A DNA stretch of 14,862 bases from JAMXLO01 sp035569235 (lineage in GTDB: Bacteria > Pseudomonadota > Alphaproteobacteria > Acetobacterales > Acetobacteraceae): NCBI GenBank assembly GCA_035569235.1, contig DATMND010000364.1, positions 1 through 14,862 on the forward strand. Reading direction: 5' to 3'. A program made the translations under genes and the position numbers. Positions 6,327-12,777 of this stretch are shown piece by piece. The first letter of the stretch is position 1. Each line of letters opens with the position of its first letter. Below the pieces are notes generated by a model. That model saw only the letters and a program-made list of their open reading frames with translations. It searched no databases and was not told where the DNA came from.

Positions 6327-6357
6327 TGCGGGCGGCTTATCCCCGAGGCCGCCCGCA
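6327..6357 (+). promoter_or_regulatory. Intercistronic hairpin between fasciclin and cytochrome b genes
   Basis: tgcgggcggc (6327-6336) pairs perfectly with gccgcccgca (6348-6357) around an 11-base loop, starting 10 bases after the fasciclin stop. No T-tract follows, so it is not a classic intrinsic terminator. It could stabilise the fasciclin part of the mRNA or cause partial termination so that fasciclin is made in excess over the downstream membrane enzymes. That role is inference. Confidence 0.5.
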
Positions 6358-6382
6358 TCCCCTTGTGCTCGGAGTGGCTGCC

Positions 6383-7000
6383 ATGTCAGGACGATCGCAA
6401 TGCATTCATCCGCTCGCCGTGCGGATCACCCACTGGATCAACGCCGCCGCGATCACGGCGATGATCGCCAGCGGCTGGCTGATCTACAATGCGTCGCCGC
6501 TGTTTCCCTTCGTGTTTCCGTCATACATGACGCTCGGAGGCTGGCTTGGCGGCGCACTCGCCTGGCATTTCGCGGCGATGTGGCTGCTGGCTGGCAATTT
6601 TACGATTTACCTCGGCTACGGCCTGATCACGGGACATATAAGGCGCCGCCTGTTCCCGTTTTGCCCACGCGACATTTGGCGCGATGCGATGCTGGCACTG
6701 CGCTGCCGGCTCCCGCACGACGGTGCGCACTACAACGCCGTGCAGCGGCTGCTCTATGTACTGGCGGGTTGCGGTATCGCGCTGGCAATCGTGTCGGGCC
6801 TGGCGATCTGGAAGCCTGTACAGCTCTATCCGCTGACCGCGCTGCTCGGCGGCTACGAGACTGCGCGTCGCGTGCACTTCCTCGCCATGGCCGGCATCGC
6901 CGGATTCATCGTCGTGCATCTGGTCCTCGTCGCCATCGTGCCGCGCACATTACCACCGATGCTGACCGGACGTGCACTGCACAGAGCGGAGGGTGTGTAA
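6383..7000 (+). CDS. Cytochrome b561-type (b/b6 domain) membrane electron carrier
   Basis: The 205-residue protein has about four hydrophobic helices and the start typical of the Ni/Fe-hydrogenase/b561-like cytochrome family: HPLAVRITHWINA (residues 9-21) then MIASGWLIYNA. Candidate heme-ligand histidines are H17, H62 (AWHFAAMW) and, in the last helix pair, H165 and H179 (RVHFLAMAGIAGFIVVHLV). It should pass electrons between the quinone pool and a periplasmic partner. The gene for a molybdopterin oxidoreductase starts on the last base of its stop (TAATG), so that enzyme is the obvious partner, as MsrQ is for MsrP, although this protein is of a different family. ATG 6383 follows ggag at 6371-6374. 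Confidence 0.9.
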   Translation: MSGRSQCIHPLAVRITHWINAAAITAMIASGWLIYNASPLFPFVFPSYMTLGGWLGGALAWHFAAMWLLAGNFTIYLGYGLITGHIRRRLFPFCPRDIWRDAMLALRCRLPHDGAHYNAVQRLLYVLAGCGIALAIVSGLAIWKPVQLYPLTALLGGYETARRVHFLAMAGIAGFIVVHLVLVAIVPRTLPPMLTGRALHRAEGV

Positions 7001-7743
7001 TGGCCCGCATCAACCCCGCCGATCATCGCAAGGGGCTTGAGCGCGTGTCGCGCCGCCTGTTCCTACGCGGCACCATGTCGATTGGCGCGCTTTCGCTGCT
7101 CACCGGCTGCAATCTTGAAGACGACGATGCAGTCGATCGCGTGCTGACAGCAATGTCGCACTGGAATGACACCGTGCAGGCCGCGCTGTTCAGCCGAGCG
7201 CGCCTGGCGCCGACCTACAGTGTAGCCGACATCACCGATCCGTTCCCATTCAACGCCTACTATCCGCTCAACGAGGTGCGCCAGATCGACGGCAATTCCT
7301 GGCGATTGGAACTGTCCGGGCTGATCGCCGACCGACGTCCGTGGACACTGGCGGAACTCGCGGCATTGCCGCAGGCGAACCAGATCACGCGCCACATCTG
7401 CATCGAGGGCTGGAGCGCGATCGGCAAATGGGGCGGCGTGCCGTTCCGCGAGTTCCTTGCGCGCATCGGCGCCGATACGCGTGCGCGCTATGTGTCGTTT
7501 CGCTGCGCCGACGACTACCGCGGCAGCATCGACATGGCGACCGCACTGCACAAGCAGACCCTGCTCGCACTGACTTTTCGCGATGCGCCGTTGCCCGCGG
7601 CCTATGGCTTCCCGGTCAAGCTGCGCGTTCCGACCAAGCTCGGATTCAAGAACCCGAAGCATATCGTCGCCATCGAAGTGACCAATGTGTATCCGGGCGG
7701 GTTCTGGGAGGACTACGGCTACAACTGGTTCAGCGGGAGCTGA
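7000..7743 (+). CDS. Tat-exported molybdopterin-dependent oxidoreductase (sulfite oxidase/YedY-like fold)
   Basis: The 247-residue protein carries a twin-arginine motif SRRLFLRG (17-24) followed by a hydrophobic stretch ending in a lipobox-like LLTGC (33-37), so it may be a Tat-exported lipoprotein. The mature part has the oxidoreductase molybdopterin-binding fold: LELSGLI...WTLAELAALP, then RHICIEGWSAIGKWGGVPF (131-149), where C134 is the expected molybdenum ligand. SFRCADDYRGSIDMATAL and YGFPVKLRVPTKLGFKNPKHIVAIEV follow. The ending GGFWEDYGYNWFSG is typical of this subgroup. The substrate is unknown. It starts at TAATG, translationally coupled to the cytochrome b gene, with ggaggg six bases upstream. 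Confidence 0.93.
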   Translation: MARINPADHRKGLERVSRRLFLRGTMSIGALSLLTGCNLEDDDAVDRVLTAMSHWNDTVQAALFSRARLAPTYSVADITDPFPFNAYYPLNEVRQIDGNSWRLELSGLIADRRPWTLAELAALPQANQITRHICIEGWSAIGKWGGVPFREFLARIGADTRARYVSFRCADDYRGSIDMATALHKQTLLALTFRDAPLPAAYGFPVKLRVPTKLGFKNPKHIVAIEVTNVYPGGFWEDYGYNWFSGS

Positions 7744-7762
7744 TGCTCCCGCCCTCCGTCAT

Positions 7763-7825
7763 CGTCATCCCTGCGAAAGCGGGGACCCAGGACGCAACTG
7801 GGTCCCCGCTTTCGCGGGGATGACG
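7763..7825. repeat. Palindromic repeat element, intergenic copy
   Basis: The left arm (7763-7789) and right arm (7799-7825) are 27-bp inverted copies with one mismatch at 7771, around a 9-base loop. The arms are essentially those of the coding copy at 4655-4716 (starting cgtcatcc and containing gcgaaagcggggaccc), while the loop differs. It starts 19 bases after the molybdoenzyme stop and may act as a terminator or mRNA stabiliser there. The remaining 155 bases to the next gene hold no clear element except the ribosome site. Confidence 0.93.
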
Positions 7826-7980
7826 ACAAGCATCGCGGTCCGCGGGTCAGATGATTCGCTAATTCCGGCCCGTGTTCCAGGGTCGTGTTCGGCCGCTTGC
7901 AGCGCTTGCCGCCGGATGTTACGCAGTCTAGACGATCAGCAAATGCACTCAAATCGACACTGATCGCATAGGGAGGGTTC

Positions 7981-9195
7981 ATGCGCCTCGCGCGCCGCAG
8001 ATTTTTCGAGCTTACTGGCAGCACAGCAAGTGCAGCGGCGCTCGGTATGTTCGTTCGCAAGTCGGCGAGCGCGCAGACAATCGTCAAGATCGGCATCATC
8101 AACAGTCGCTCAGGGTTCCTAGCGGCGCCAGGGGACGAGATGCAGAAGGGCATCGATCTCTATGTCAAGCTGCACATGGCCGACCTGCCTGCTGGCATCG
8201 GCATAGAAGTCATCAATCGCGACGATGACTCCAATCCGGAAGTCGGCAAGCGATTGGCGCAGGAGCTGATAACCCGGGACAAGGCCAACATCCTGGTTGG
8301 GCTCGTAGGATCTCCCATCGCGACGGCCATCGCCCCGCTGACAGCCGAGGCCAAGATCCCGCTGGTGCTCACCAATGCCGGGGGCGTCGCGATACCGCGC
8401 ATCTCGCCCTACGTTGCACGTGTCTCCTTCACCCAATGGCAGACCGCGATGCCGCTCGGCAAGTGGGCGGCCGGTCAGGGTTGGAAAAAGGCCTCTACCG
8501 CGGTGAGCGACTTTATCCCCGGTCATGACGCCGAGAACGCTTTCACCAAAGGTTACACCGACGCCGGCGGTCAGATCGTGAGCGCGGTGCGCTTCCCGCC
8601 CAGCAACCCCGACTTCGCCCCGTTCGTGCAGAAGATCAAAGACGCCAGACCTGACGTGCTGTTCATTTTCGTCCCTGCCGGCACTCAGGCCACCGCGATG
8701 ATGAAGGCGATCCGGGACCTTGGAATTCGCGAGGCGGGCATCAAGGTCGTTGCGACGCAGGATCTGGTCGCCGATGAGGAGCTGCCGAACATGGGAGACG
8801 CTCCCGTTGGTCTTGTCACCGCCGGCAACTACTCGGCGGCGGCCGTGCGCCCGGCGAACGCCGAATTCATCGCCGCCTGGGTCAAGGAGTACGGTGCCAA
8901 ATCGGCGCCCGACTTCCTTTCCGTTGGCGGCTGGGATGGGATGGCAGCGGTCTTCGATGTGATCAAGCAGACCAAAGGCAGCTTTACCGGCGACCAGGCG
9001 ATGGCGATCCTCAAGGGCTGGAAGAATGCCGACAGTCCACGCGGGCCGATCTCGATCGATCCCGATACGCGCGATATCATCCAGAACATCTATTTGCGAC
9101 GCACGGAGATGCACGACGGCAAACTTGCCAACGTGGAGTTCGAGACGATTGCCAACGTCAAGGATCCTTGGAAGGAGCTCAACCCGCCGAAGTGA
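7981..9195 (+). CDS. ABC transporter substrate-binding protein, branched-chain amino acid (LivK-like) family
   Basis: The 404-residue periplasmic type I binding protein (Peripla_BP_6 family) probably binds an amino acid or small organic acid for an ABC importer. The N-terminus MRLARRRFFELTGS with a following Ala-rich hydrophobic stretch ending SASAQ is a Tat-like signal. The mature protein starts VKIGIINSRSGF, continues with GDEMQKGIDLYVK, VINRDDDSNPEVGKRLAQEL, LVGLVGSPIATAIAPLTAEAKIP and FLSVGGWDGM, all typical of the family. The ATG follows a strong gggaggg. No permease or ATPase gene is adjacent, so it is an orphan in this window. It sits between the fasciclin operon and the sigma/anti-sigma pair and ends 42 bases from the convergent rskA stop. 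The ligand is unknown. Confidence 0.93.
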   Translation: MRLARRRFFELTGSTASAAALGMFVRKSASAQTIVKIGIINSRSGFLAAPGDEMQKGIDLYVKLHMADLPAGIGIEVINRDDDSNPEVGKRLAQELITRDKANILVGLVGSPIATAIAPLTAEAKIPLVLTNAGGVAIPRISPYVARVSFTQWQTAMPLGKWAAGQGWKKASTAVSDFIPGHDAENAFTKGYTDAGGQIVSAVRFPPSNPDFAPFVQKIKDARPDVLFIFVPAGTQATAMMKAIRDLGIREAGIKVVATQDLVADEELPNMGDAPVGLVTAGNYSAAAVRPANAEFIAAWVKEYGAKSAPDFLSVGGWDGMAAVFDVIKQTKGSFTGDQAMAILKGWKNADSPRGPISIDPDTRDIIQNIYLRRTEMHDGKLANVEFETIANVKDPWKELNPPK

Positions 9196-9237
9196 GTTGC
9201 CCGCTCAGCCGACGACTGCCGCCGTTCCATCGGCGCT

Positions 9238-9915
9238 CTATCCGCGCGGCACTTCGATGTTTGTGAGCCACCCGCCATAAAGCACCGGCCCCGTCGGCTG
9301 TCCCGTCGGGGACCCACCCTTCGGCTCCAGACTGACCATCAACTGCGTGCCGGGGGCGAGTTGTGCGGTGAGTTGACGACCCGAAGGCGGCAGCACGCCA
9401 AGCGAACGCGGCTTCGTCTCACCTTGCGGGAGTGCCCAAAGCTCCAGGTCCTTGTCGGTCGGCACGGCGATCGACGCGGTCGGCCGCACGACAAGCCCAT
9501 CGCCGCGTGCGACCATTGCCATGAGCACCGGCGGGCCGCCCGCCAACGGCGCCAGCAGGGCGACACGCGTCTGCTCCGGCTGGCGGAGCACCATGAATGC
9601 CGCGAGCGATGCGGCGATCGCCAGCGCGCCGGCGGTTGTCGCCTGCCAGAAGCGGACGCGGCGGCGGGACGGTAGGATCGCGACGGTGGCCGCCGGTGCG
9701 ATGTCCCGTTCGATGCGGCGCCACAGATCGGCGGGCGGCGCTGCCGGTGCGGCATGCGCGGCCAGCGGCGTCAGGCGCTGCTGCCAGGTGAGGACCGAGC
9801 GTGCAAATGCCGGGTCCGCGGCAAGCAGTCGCTCCGCCTCGCGGCGCTCGTCACCCTCGAGTGAGCCGAGCACGTATTCGGCGGCGAGCAGATCGCGGTC
9901 CTGTTCGCCGCTCAT
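9238..9915 (-). CDS. rskA: Anti-sigma-K factor RskA family, membrane anchored
   Basis: The 225-residue protein has a cytoplasmic anti-sigma segment (DRDLLAAEYVLGSLEGDERREAERLLAADPAF, residues 7-37, written here as the family's AAEYVLGSL...E...L pattern). One membrane helix follows (about 92-110, TAGALAIAASLAAFMVL), then an extracytoplasmic RskA domain with LWALPQGETKPRSLGVLP and a closing GPVLYGG. It should hold the adjacent sigma factor inactive at the membrane and release it by regulated proteolysis. ATG 9915 was chosen because it overlaps the sigma stop as ATGA (9912-9915), the usual coupled arrangement; longer in-frame starts upstream would lie inside the sigma gene. The gene name is by analogy with Mycobacterium. 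Confidence 0.92.
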   Translation of the reverse strand: MSGEQDRDLLAAEYVLGSLEGDERREAERLLAADPAFARSVLTWQQRLTPLAAHAAPAAPPADLWRRIERDIAPAATVAILPSRRRVRFWQATTAGALAIAASLAAFMVLRQPEQTRVALLAPLAGGPPVLMAMVARGDGLVVRPTASIAVPTDKDLELWALPQGETKPRSLGVLPPSGRQLTAQLAPGTQLMVSLEPKGGSPTGQPTGPVLYGGWLTNIEVPRG

Positions 9916-10469
9916 GACGCCAGGCATCCGCGCAACTGTGTCAGGCTGCGCCTGATCCACGACTTCACCGTGCCCAGCGGCATGCTCAGTTGCACGGCAA
10001 GCTCGCTGTGCGACAGTCCGTCAACGAACGCCATCACCACCAGCCGACGCCGCTCCTCCTCCAGTTCCTTCAGGCAGCGATGCAACGCGGCGCCTTCGGT
10101 CGTGCTGACGAGGCGGGCCAGCGCGTCGGGGCTTTCGTCCTCGCGTTCCTCTGGTTCGTAGCCGGGGATTTCGCGGGCTTGCCGGCGGACGATGTCCAGC
10201 GCGCGGTAGCGTACCATGCCAACCATCCAGGCATCTGGCCCGCCACGGTCGGGGTCGAAGCGGTGTACCTGCTGCCAGATCTGCAGGAAGGCATCGTGCA
10301 GCGCGTCGGCTGCCAGCGCGGGTTGCCGCGTGATCCGTAGCGCTATGCCGTAAAGGCGACTGCCCCAGCGGTCATAGAGCAGGCGAAACGCCGCGCGATC
10401 ACCGCCGGCACAACGATGCAGCAGCGCGGCGGTTTCGTCGCTTGCGTCGGCACGGATGGTTGCGGACAT
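9912..10469 (-). CDS. sigK: ECF RNA polymerase sigma factor, SigK-like
   Basis: The 185-residue protein has sigma region 2 (AAFRLLYDRWGSRLYGIALRI...DALHDAFLQIWQQ, about 26-67) and region 4 (GLSHSELAVQLSMPLGTVKSWIRRSLTQLR, about 151-180, a helix-turn-helix). Cysteines C132 (RCLKELEEE) and C182 (LRGCLAS) occupy the same motifs, and nearly the same numbers, as the C133/C183 redox pair that I recall for M. tuberculosis SigK; a third, C20, is elsewhere. It overlaps rskA by four bases. There is no strong ribosome site before ATG 10469. A candidate autoregulated promoter lies about 75-105 bases upstream. The targets are probably its own operon and the fasciclin-cytochrome-molybdoenzyme operon, by analogy and promoter similarity. 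Confidence 0.93.
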   Translation of the reverse strand: MSATIRADASDETAALLHRCAGGDRAAFRLLYDRWGSRLYGIALRITRQPALAADALHDAFLQIWQQVHRFDPDRGGPDAWMVGMVRYRALDIVRRQAREIPGYEPEEREDESPDALARLVSTTEGAALHRCLKELEEERRRLVVMAFVDGLSHSELAVQLSMPLGTVKSWIRRSLTQLRGCLAS

Positions 10470-10530
10470 GATCGGGCGCCGTTTCGGTTCGACACTAGCA
10501 GCCCGTCGGACTCATGGCCATTGGGCGACG

Positions 10531-10564
10531 TGTGCGAGAATCGCGATAACGATTCGCATACACA
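10531..10564. promoter_or_regulatory. Imperfect inverted repeat upstream of the sigma gene
   Basis: gaatcg (10538-10543) and cgattc (10550-10555) form a perfect 6-bp dyad around cgataa, extended outward by gcga/gcat-type partial pairing and tgtg (10531-10534) with caca (10561-10564). The pattern is reminiscent of a Fur-type box but does not match a consensus closely. It overlaps the candidate sigma promoter on the minus strand, so it could be an operator. Alternatively it is a transposon scar. Confidence 0.35.
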
Positions 10565-10573
10565 CTCGGATGG
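10545..10573 (-). promoter_or_regulatory. Candidate SigK-type promoter of the sigma/rskA operon
   Basis: On the minus strand ccatcc (10573-10568) is followed after 16 bases by cgttatc (10551-10545), about 76 bases before the sigma ATG. The CATCCGA stretch is shared with the site before the fasciclin gene, as expected for an autoregulated ECF sigma factor. The -10 part is not identical between the two sites. Confidence 0.35.
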
Positions 10574-10698
10574 CCCTGTATGGGCAACTTCCGCCCAATT
10601 GATCGCGACGCTGGGCAAAACCGAGGAATTCTCGACCGCTGATGTGCTTGCCCTCCATCGCCTGCGCTGGCGCATTGACCCCCGAGTCGAAAGAGCCC
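10572..10698 (+). pseudogene. IS4-like transposase fragment (C-terminal motif)
   Basis: About 40 codons read WATSAQLIATLGKTEEFSTA followed by DVLALHRLRWRIDPRVERAR. The stretch ADVLALYRLRWxIELxFKRLKS is a familiar motif near the C-terminal catalytic Glu of IS4-type transposases. Here the expected E-L-A-F-K after RWRI has decayed to DPRV. No start or remaining transposase sequence is present, so this is a dead fragment. The call is by motif recall only. Confidence 0.45.
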
Positions 10699-10731
10699 GG
10701 GGGCAGACTTTCGCAGGGGCAGGCTGATGGC

Positions 10732-10827
10732 CAGCGACTTAACGCGCTTGGCATGCATGTCACCGTCGAACAGGCCAACGAGCAAGCGGTGAACCTGTCC
10801 ATACGAGAGGGGCTGTTGCTGCGCCAT
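10732..10827 (-). pseudogene. IS4-like transposase fragment (N-terminal)
   Basis: On the minus strand from ATG 10827 the reading is MAQQQPLSYGQVHRLLVGLF then DGDMHAKRVKSLA. This resembles the N-terminus of transposases that begin with a short helix and DxHAKRVxSLAxA. After about 32 residues the similarity stops. The fragment faces the plus-strand transposase fragment at 10572-10698, with about 33 bases between them. It may derive from a different insertion sequence. Confidence 0.45.
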
Positions 10828-10915
10828 CGCCGGGTCCTGCGAATCGTAGTTGTCGGCGAGACGATTCGCGGTTCGCCGGCTCGGGACAACGGTTTGATGA
10901 GGTTTGGCAAAATCT

Positions 10916-10972
10916 GAATCAAGACCGGCCCGCCCGGATTGTTTTCGCACAACTTCAGGCCGGTCCAGATTC
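10916..10972. repeat. 15-bp inverted repeat, possible insertion-sequence end or terminator
   Basis: gaatcaagaccggcc (10916-10930) is the inverse of ggccggtccagattc (10958-10972) at 13 of 15 positions, with a 27-base spacer. The right arm is followed by ttttgttg and the left arm is preceded by aaaat, so it could terminate transcription in either direction. Being close to the transposase remnants, it may also be a decayed end of an insertion sequence. Confidence 0.5.
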
Positions 10973-11680
10973 TTTTGTTGCCCTATCCAAAATGAGGTGA
11001 TGGCTGAGGTCGGAACTACCACTTGGCCGCACAATCGCCCAGATTACCGTGACGCCGGCTCAATGCCACCAACGCCGGGAAGTCAAAATCAGTCGAGCAA
11101 CTCGCCGCCGGCGACTCTCGCGGCACTACTGCAGGCTATGGACCCGAGGCGAAACAACCGAATCATTTCCGGACGCGCCTCATGCTACCTCGTCATGGTC
11201 GGCGAAGGCCGGCCATCCACGTCTTTGCTGCCAGCACAAAAAGAAAACGTGGATGCCGACCCCAGCCTTCGCTTGGGGCAGGCTCTGCGTCGGCATGACG
11301 ATGTGGCAGCGACCATGGCGCCACGTGGAGCACTTATTTCCCAGCGAATCCTATCTCGTCCGTTTCTCCCCACCATACCCGCTCCGTCGCGGTATGTCGC
11401 AGCCAACTCCATGGCGCCTGCGACCGGCACGACGCCACCACTTGCGCAGCAAATCCCACCGAGCCGGCAGCCCGATCAGCACCGCCGGCAACGGCCGCGC
11501 TATTACCGGCGCTCCATTGCGCTGTCATGCGACGCGCGGCAGCGTCCGAACACGATCAGCCTGAATTTGACCGGGCATTCCACTGCTCACGAGCTTCGCT
11601 TGCACCGCACCCCAAGGCAGCCAATGATGAGCCGGCAACGGGGCTGTCATCCCACCCCACAGCGCATCGCGGACCAGACC
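10973..11680. other. Gene-free region before the monooxygenase gene
   Basis: No gene is recognised here. Apart from the palindromic element at 11190-11301, I see only low-similarity reading frames of unusual composition (rich in Pro, Arg, His, Ser and Gln) on both strands. The frame that runs into the downstream gene is open but shows no protein-like pattern. With the transposase remnants upstream, this looks like a decayed insertion region. Confidence 0.6.
11190..11301. repeat. Complex palindromic repeat of a second family
   Basis: The outer arms tcgtcatg (11190-11197) and catgacga (11294-11301) bound the element. Inside, catccacgt (11214-11222) pairs with acgtggatg (11247-11255), and cccca (11260-11264) pairs with tgggg (11274-11278) around gccttcgct. 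One frame reads VMVGEGRPSTSLLPA...DADPS, a kind of peptide often produced when this type of dispersed element is translated. It differs from the element at 4655 and 7763 in sequence and fold. Confidence 0.7.
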
Positions 11681-12760
11681 ATGAAAGTGTCGTATTTCGA
11701 AACGGGCCGCTACGTTCCGCCGCCGAACCTGCCGCGCGAATGGCCGGTGCCGCCCGACGCCTACAATCCTGAGACCGGCGCCGAAGCCTATCGCGGCATG
11801 GTCGAGCGGGTGAAATTCGTCGAGGCGCTCGGCTTCGACTGGGTCAGCGTCTCCGAACACCACTACTCGCCGCGCATCCTGACGCCGGCGCCGGCGGTTT
11901 CCGCCGCCTGGCTCGCCGCCCGCGTCGATACGATCAAGATCGCCCTGCTCGGGCCGATCGTGCCCACCAGCAATCCGATCCGCGTCGCCGAAGAACTGGC
12001 GATGCTCGACACGCTTGCGCCGGGCCGCATCGTGGTCGGCCTGCTGCGCGGGACGACCAACGAATACCTGAGTTACGACCTGAACCCGAAGGAAGCGCGC
12101 GAACGGACCGACGAGGGGATGGAGCTGATCCTCAAGGCGTGGACCGAGCCGCAGCCCTTCGGTTGGCAGGGCCGGCATTTTCAATACCGGACGGTGTCGG
12201 TCTGGCCGCGCCCGCAGCACCAGCCGCACCCGACGACCTACGCGCTCGGCACCAGCGCCGAGGCCGGTGATTTCGCCGCGCGCCACCGGATCGGACTCGG
12301 AGTCTCCTACGGCACCTTTGAATTGATGGCCAAATCGACACGCTATTACCGCGACCAATGCGCCCACCATGGCTGGGAGCCGGGACCAGACGACATCATC
12401 TACCGAGCCAACATGATTCTCGCCGAAACCGACGAAGCGGCGGAAGACGCGCTGCGCCGCCGCGACAAGCAGGCGGCATTCCCGATTGTCGGTGGTCTGC
12501 GCGATGCGCTGCTTCAGTCCGACACCACGCGCAACATCGCCGGCGAACGGCGCCCCGCGAATGTCGGCGGCGTTCTGCCGATCAGCTTCTGCGGCGGCCC
12601 CGACCGCGTTGTCGAACAGATCCGCCGGTGCCGCGAGGAAATCGGCGCCGGCGTGCTCGACGTGTCATTGCAGGACCCCGGCACCGGCGATAATGACGCG
12701 ATGATGCGTGCGCTCGAATTGTTCGGCACAAAGGTCCTGCCGCGCATCCGCGACATCTGA
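11681..12760 (+). CDS. LLM-class flavin-dependent (luciferase-like) monooxygenase
   Basis: The 359-residue TIM-barrel protein of the bacterial luciferase-like family is expected to oxidise a substrate with reduced FMN (or F420) and, for monooxygenases, oxygen. Visible family features are the first strand MKVSYFETGRY, GFDWVSVSEHHYSPRILTPAP with the EHH motif (about residues 52-72), IVPTSNPIRVAEELAMLDTLAPGRIVVGLLRG, PPxT-like HPTTYALGTSAEAGDFAARH, and a C-terminal CGGPDRVVEQIRR segment. ATG 11681 is chosen because it begins the conserved first strand; the upstream in-frame sequence looks non-coding and the ribosome site is weak. An alpha/beta hydrolase follows after 17 bases, which suggests a joint catabolic task. 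The substrate is unknown. Confidence 0.9.
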   Translation: MKVSYFETGRYVPPPNLPREWPVPPDAYNPETGAEAYRGMVERVKFVEALGFDWVSVSEHHYSPRILTPAPAVSAAWLAARVDTIKIALLGPIVPTSNPIRVAEELAMLDTLAPGRIVVGLLRGTTNEYLSYDLNPKEARERTDEGMELILKAWTEPQPFGWQGRHFQYRTVSVWPRPQHQPHPTTYALGTSAEAGDFAARHRIGLGVSYGTFELMAKSTRYYRDQCAHHGWEPGPDDIIYRANMILAETDEAAEDALRRRDKQAAFPIVGGLRDALLQSDTTRNIAGERRPANVGGVLPISFCGGPDRVVEQIRRCREEIGAGVLDVSLQDPGTGDNDAMMRALELFGTKVLPRIRDI

Positions 12761-12777
12761 GCAGCAAGGGGCCGACC

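Noticed and set aside
8119..9114. 331-codon minus-strand open frame
   Set aside because: It is antisense to the well-conserved substrate-binding protein gene and shows no protein family features.
10486..10500. ggttcga motif suggestive of a tRNA T-arm or attachment site
   Set aside because: No acceptor, D-arm or anticodon arm can be folded around it.
10904..11680. Long open frame that would extend the monooxygenase by 259 N-terminal codons
   Set aside because: Composition (Pro/Arg/His/Ser-rich) and the palindromic repeat inside it are unlike protein-coding DNA, and the family N-terminus starts exactly at ATG 11681.
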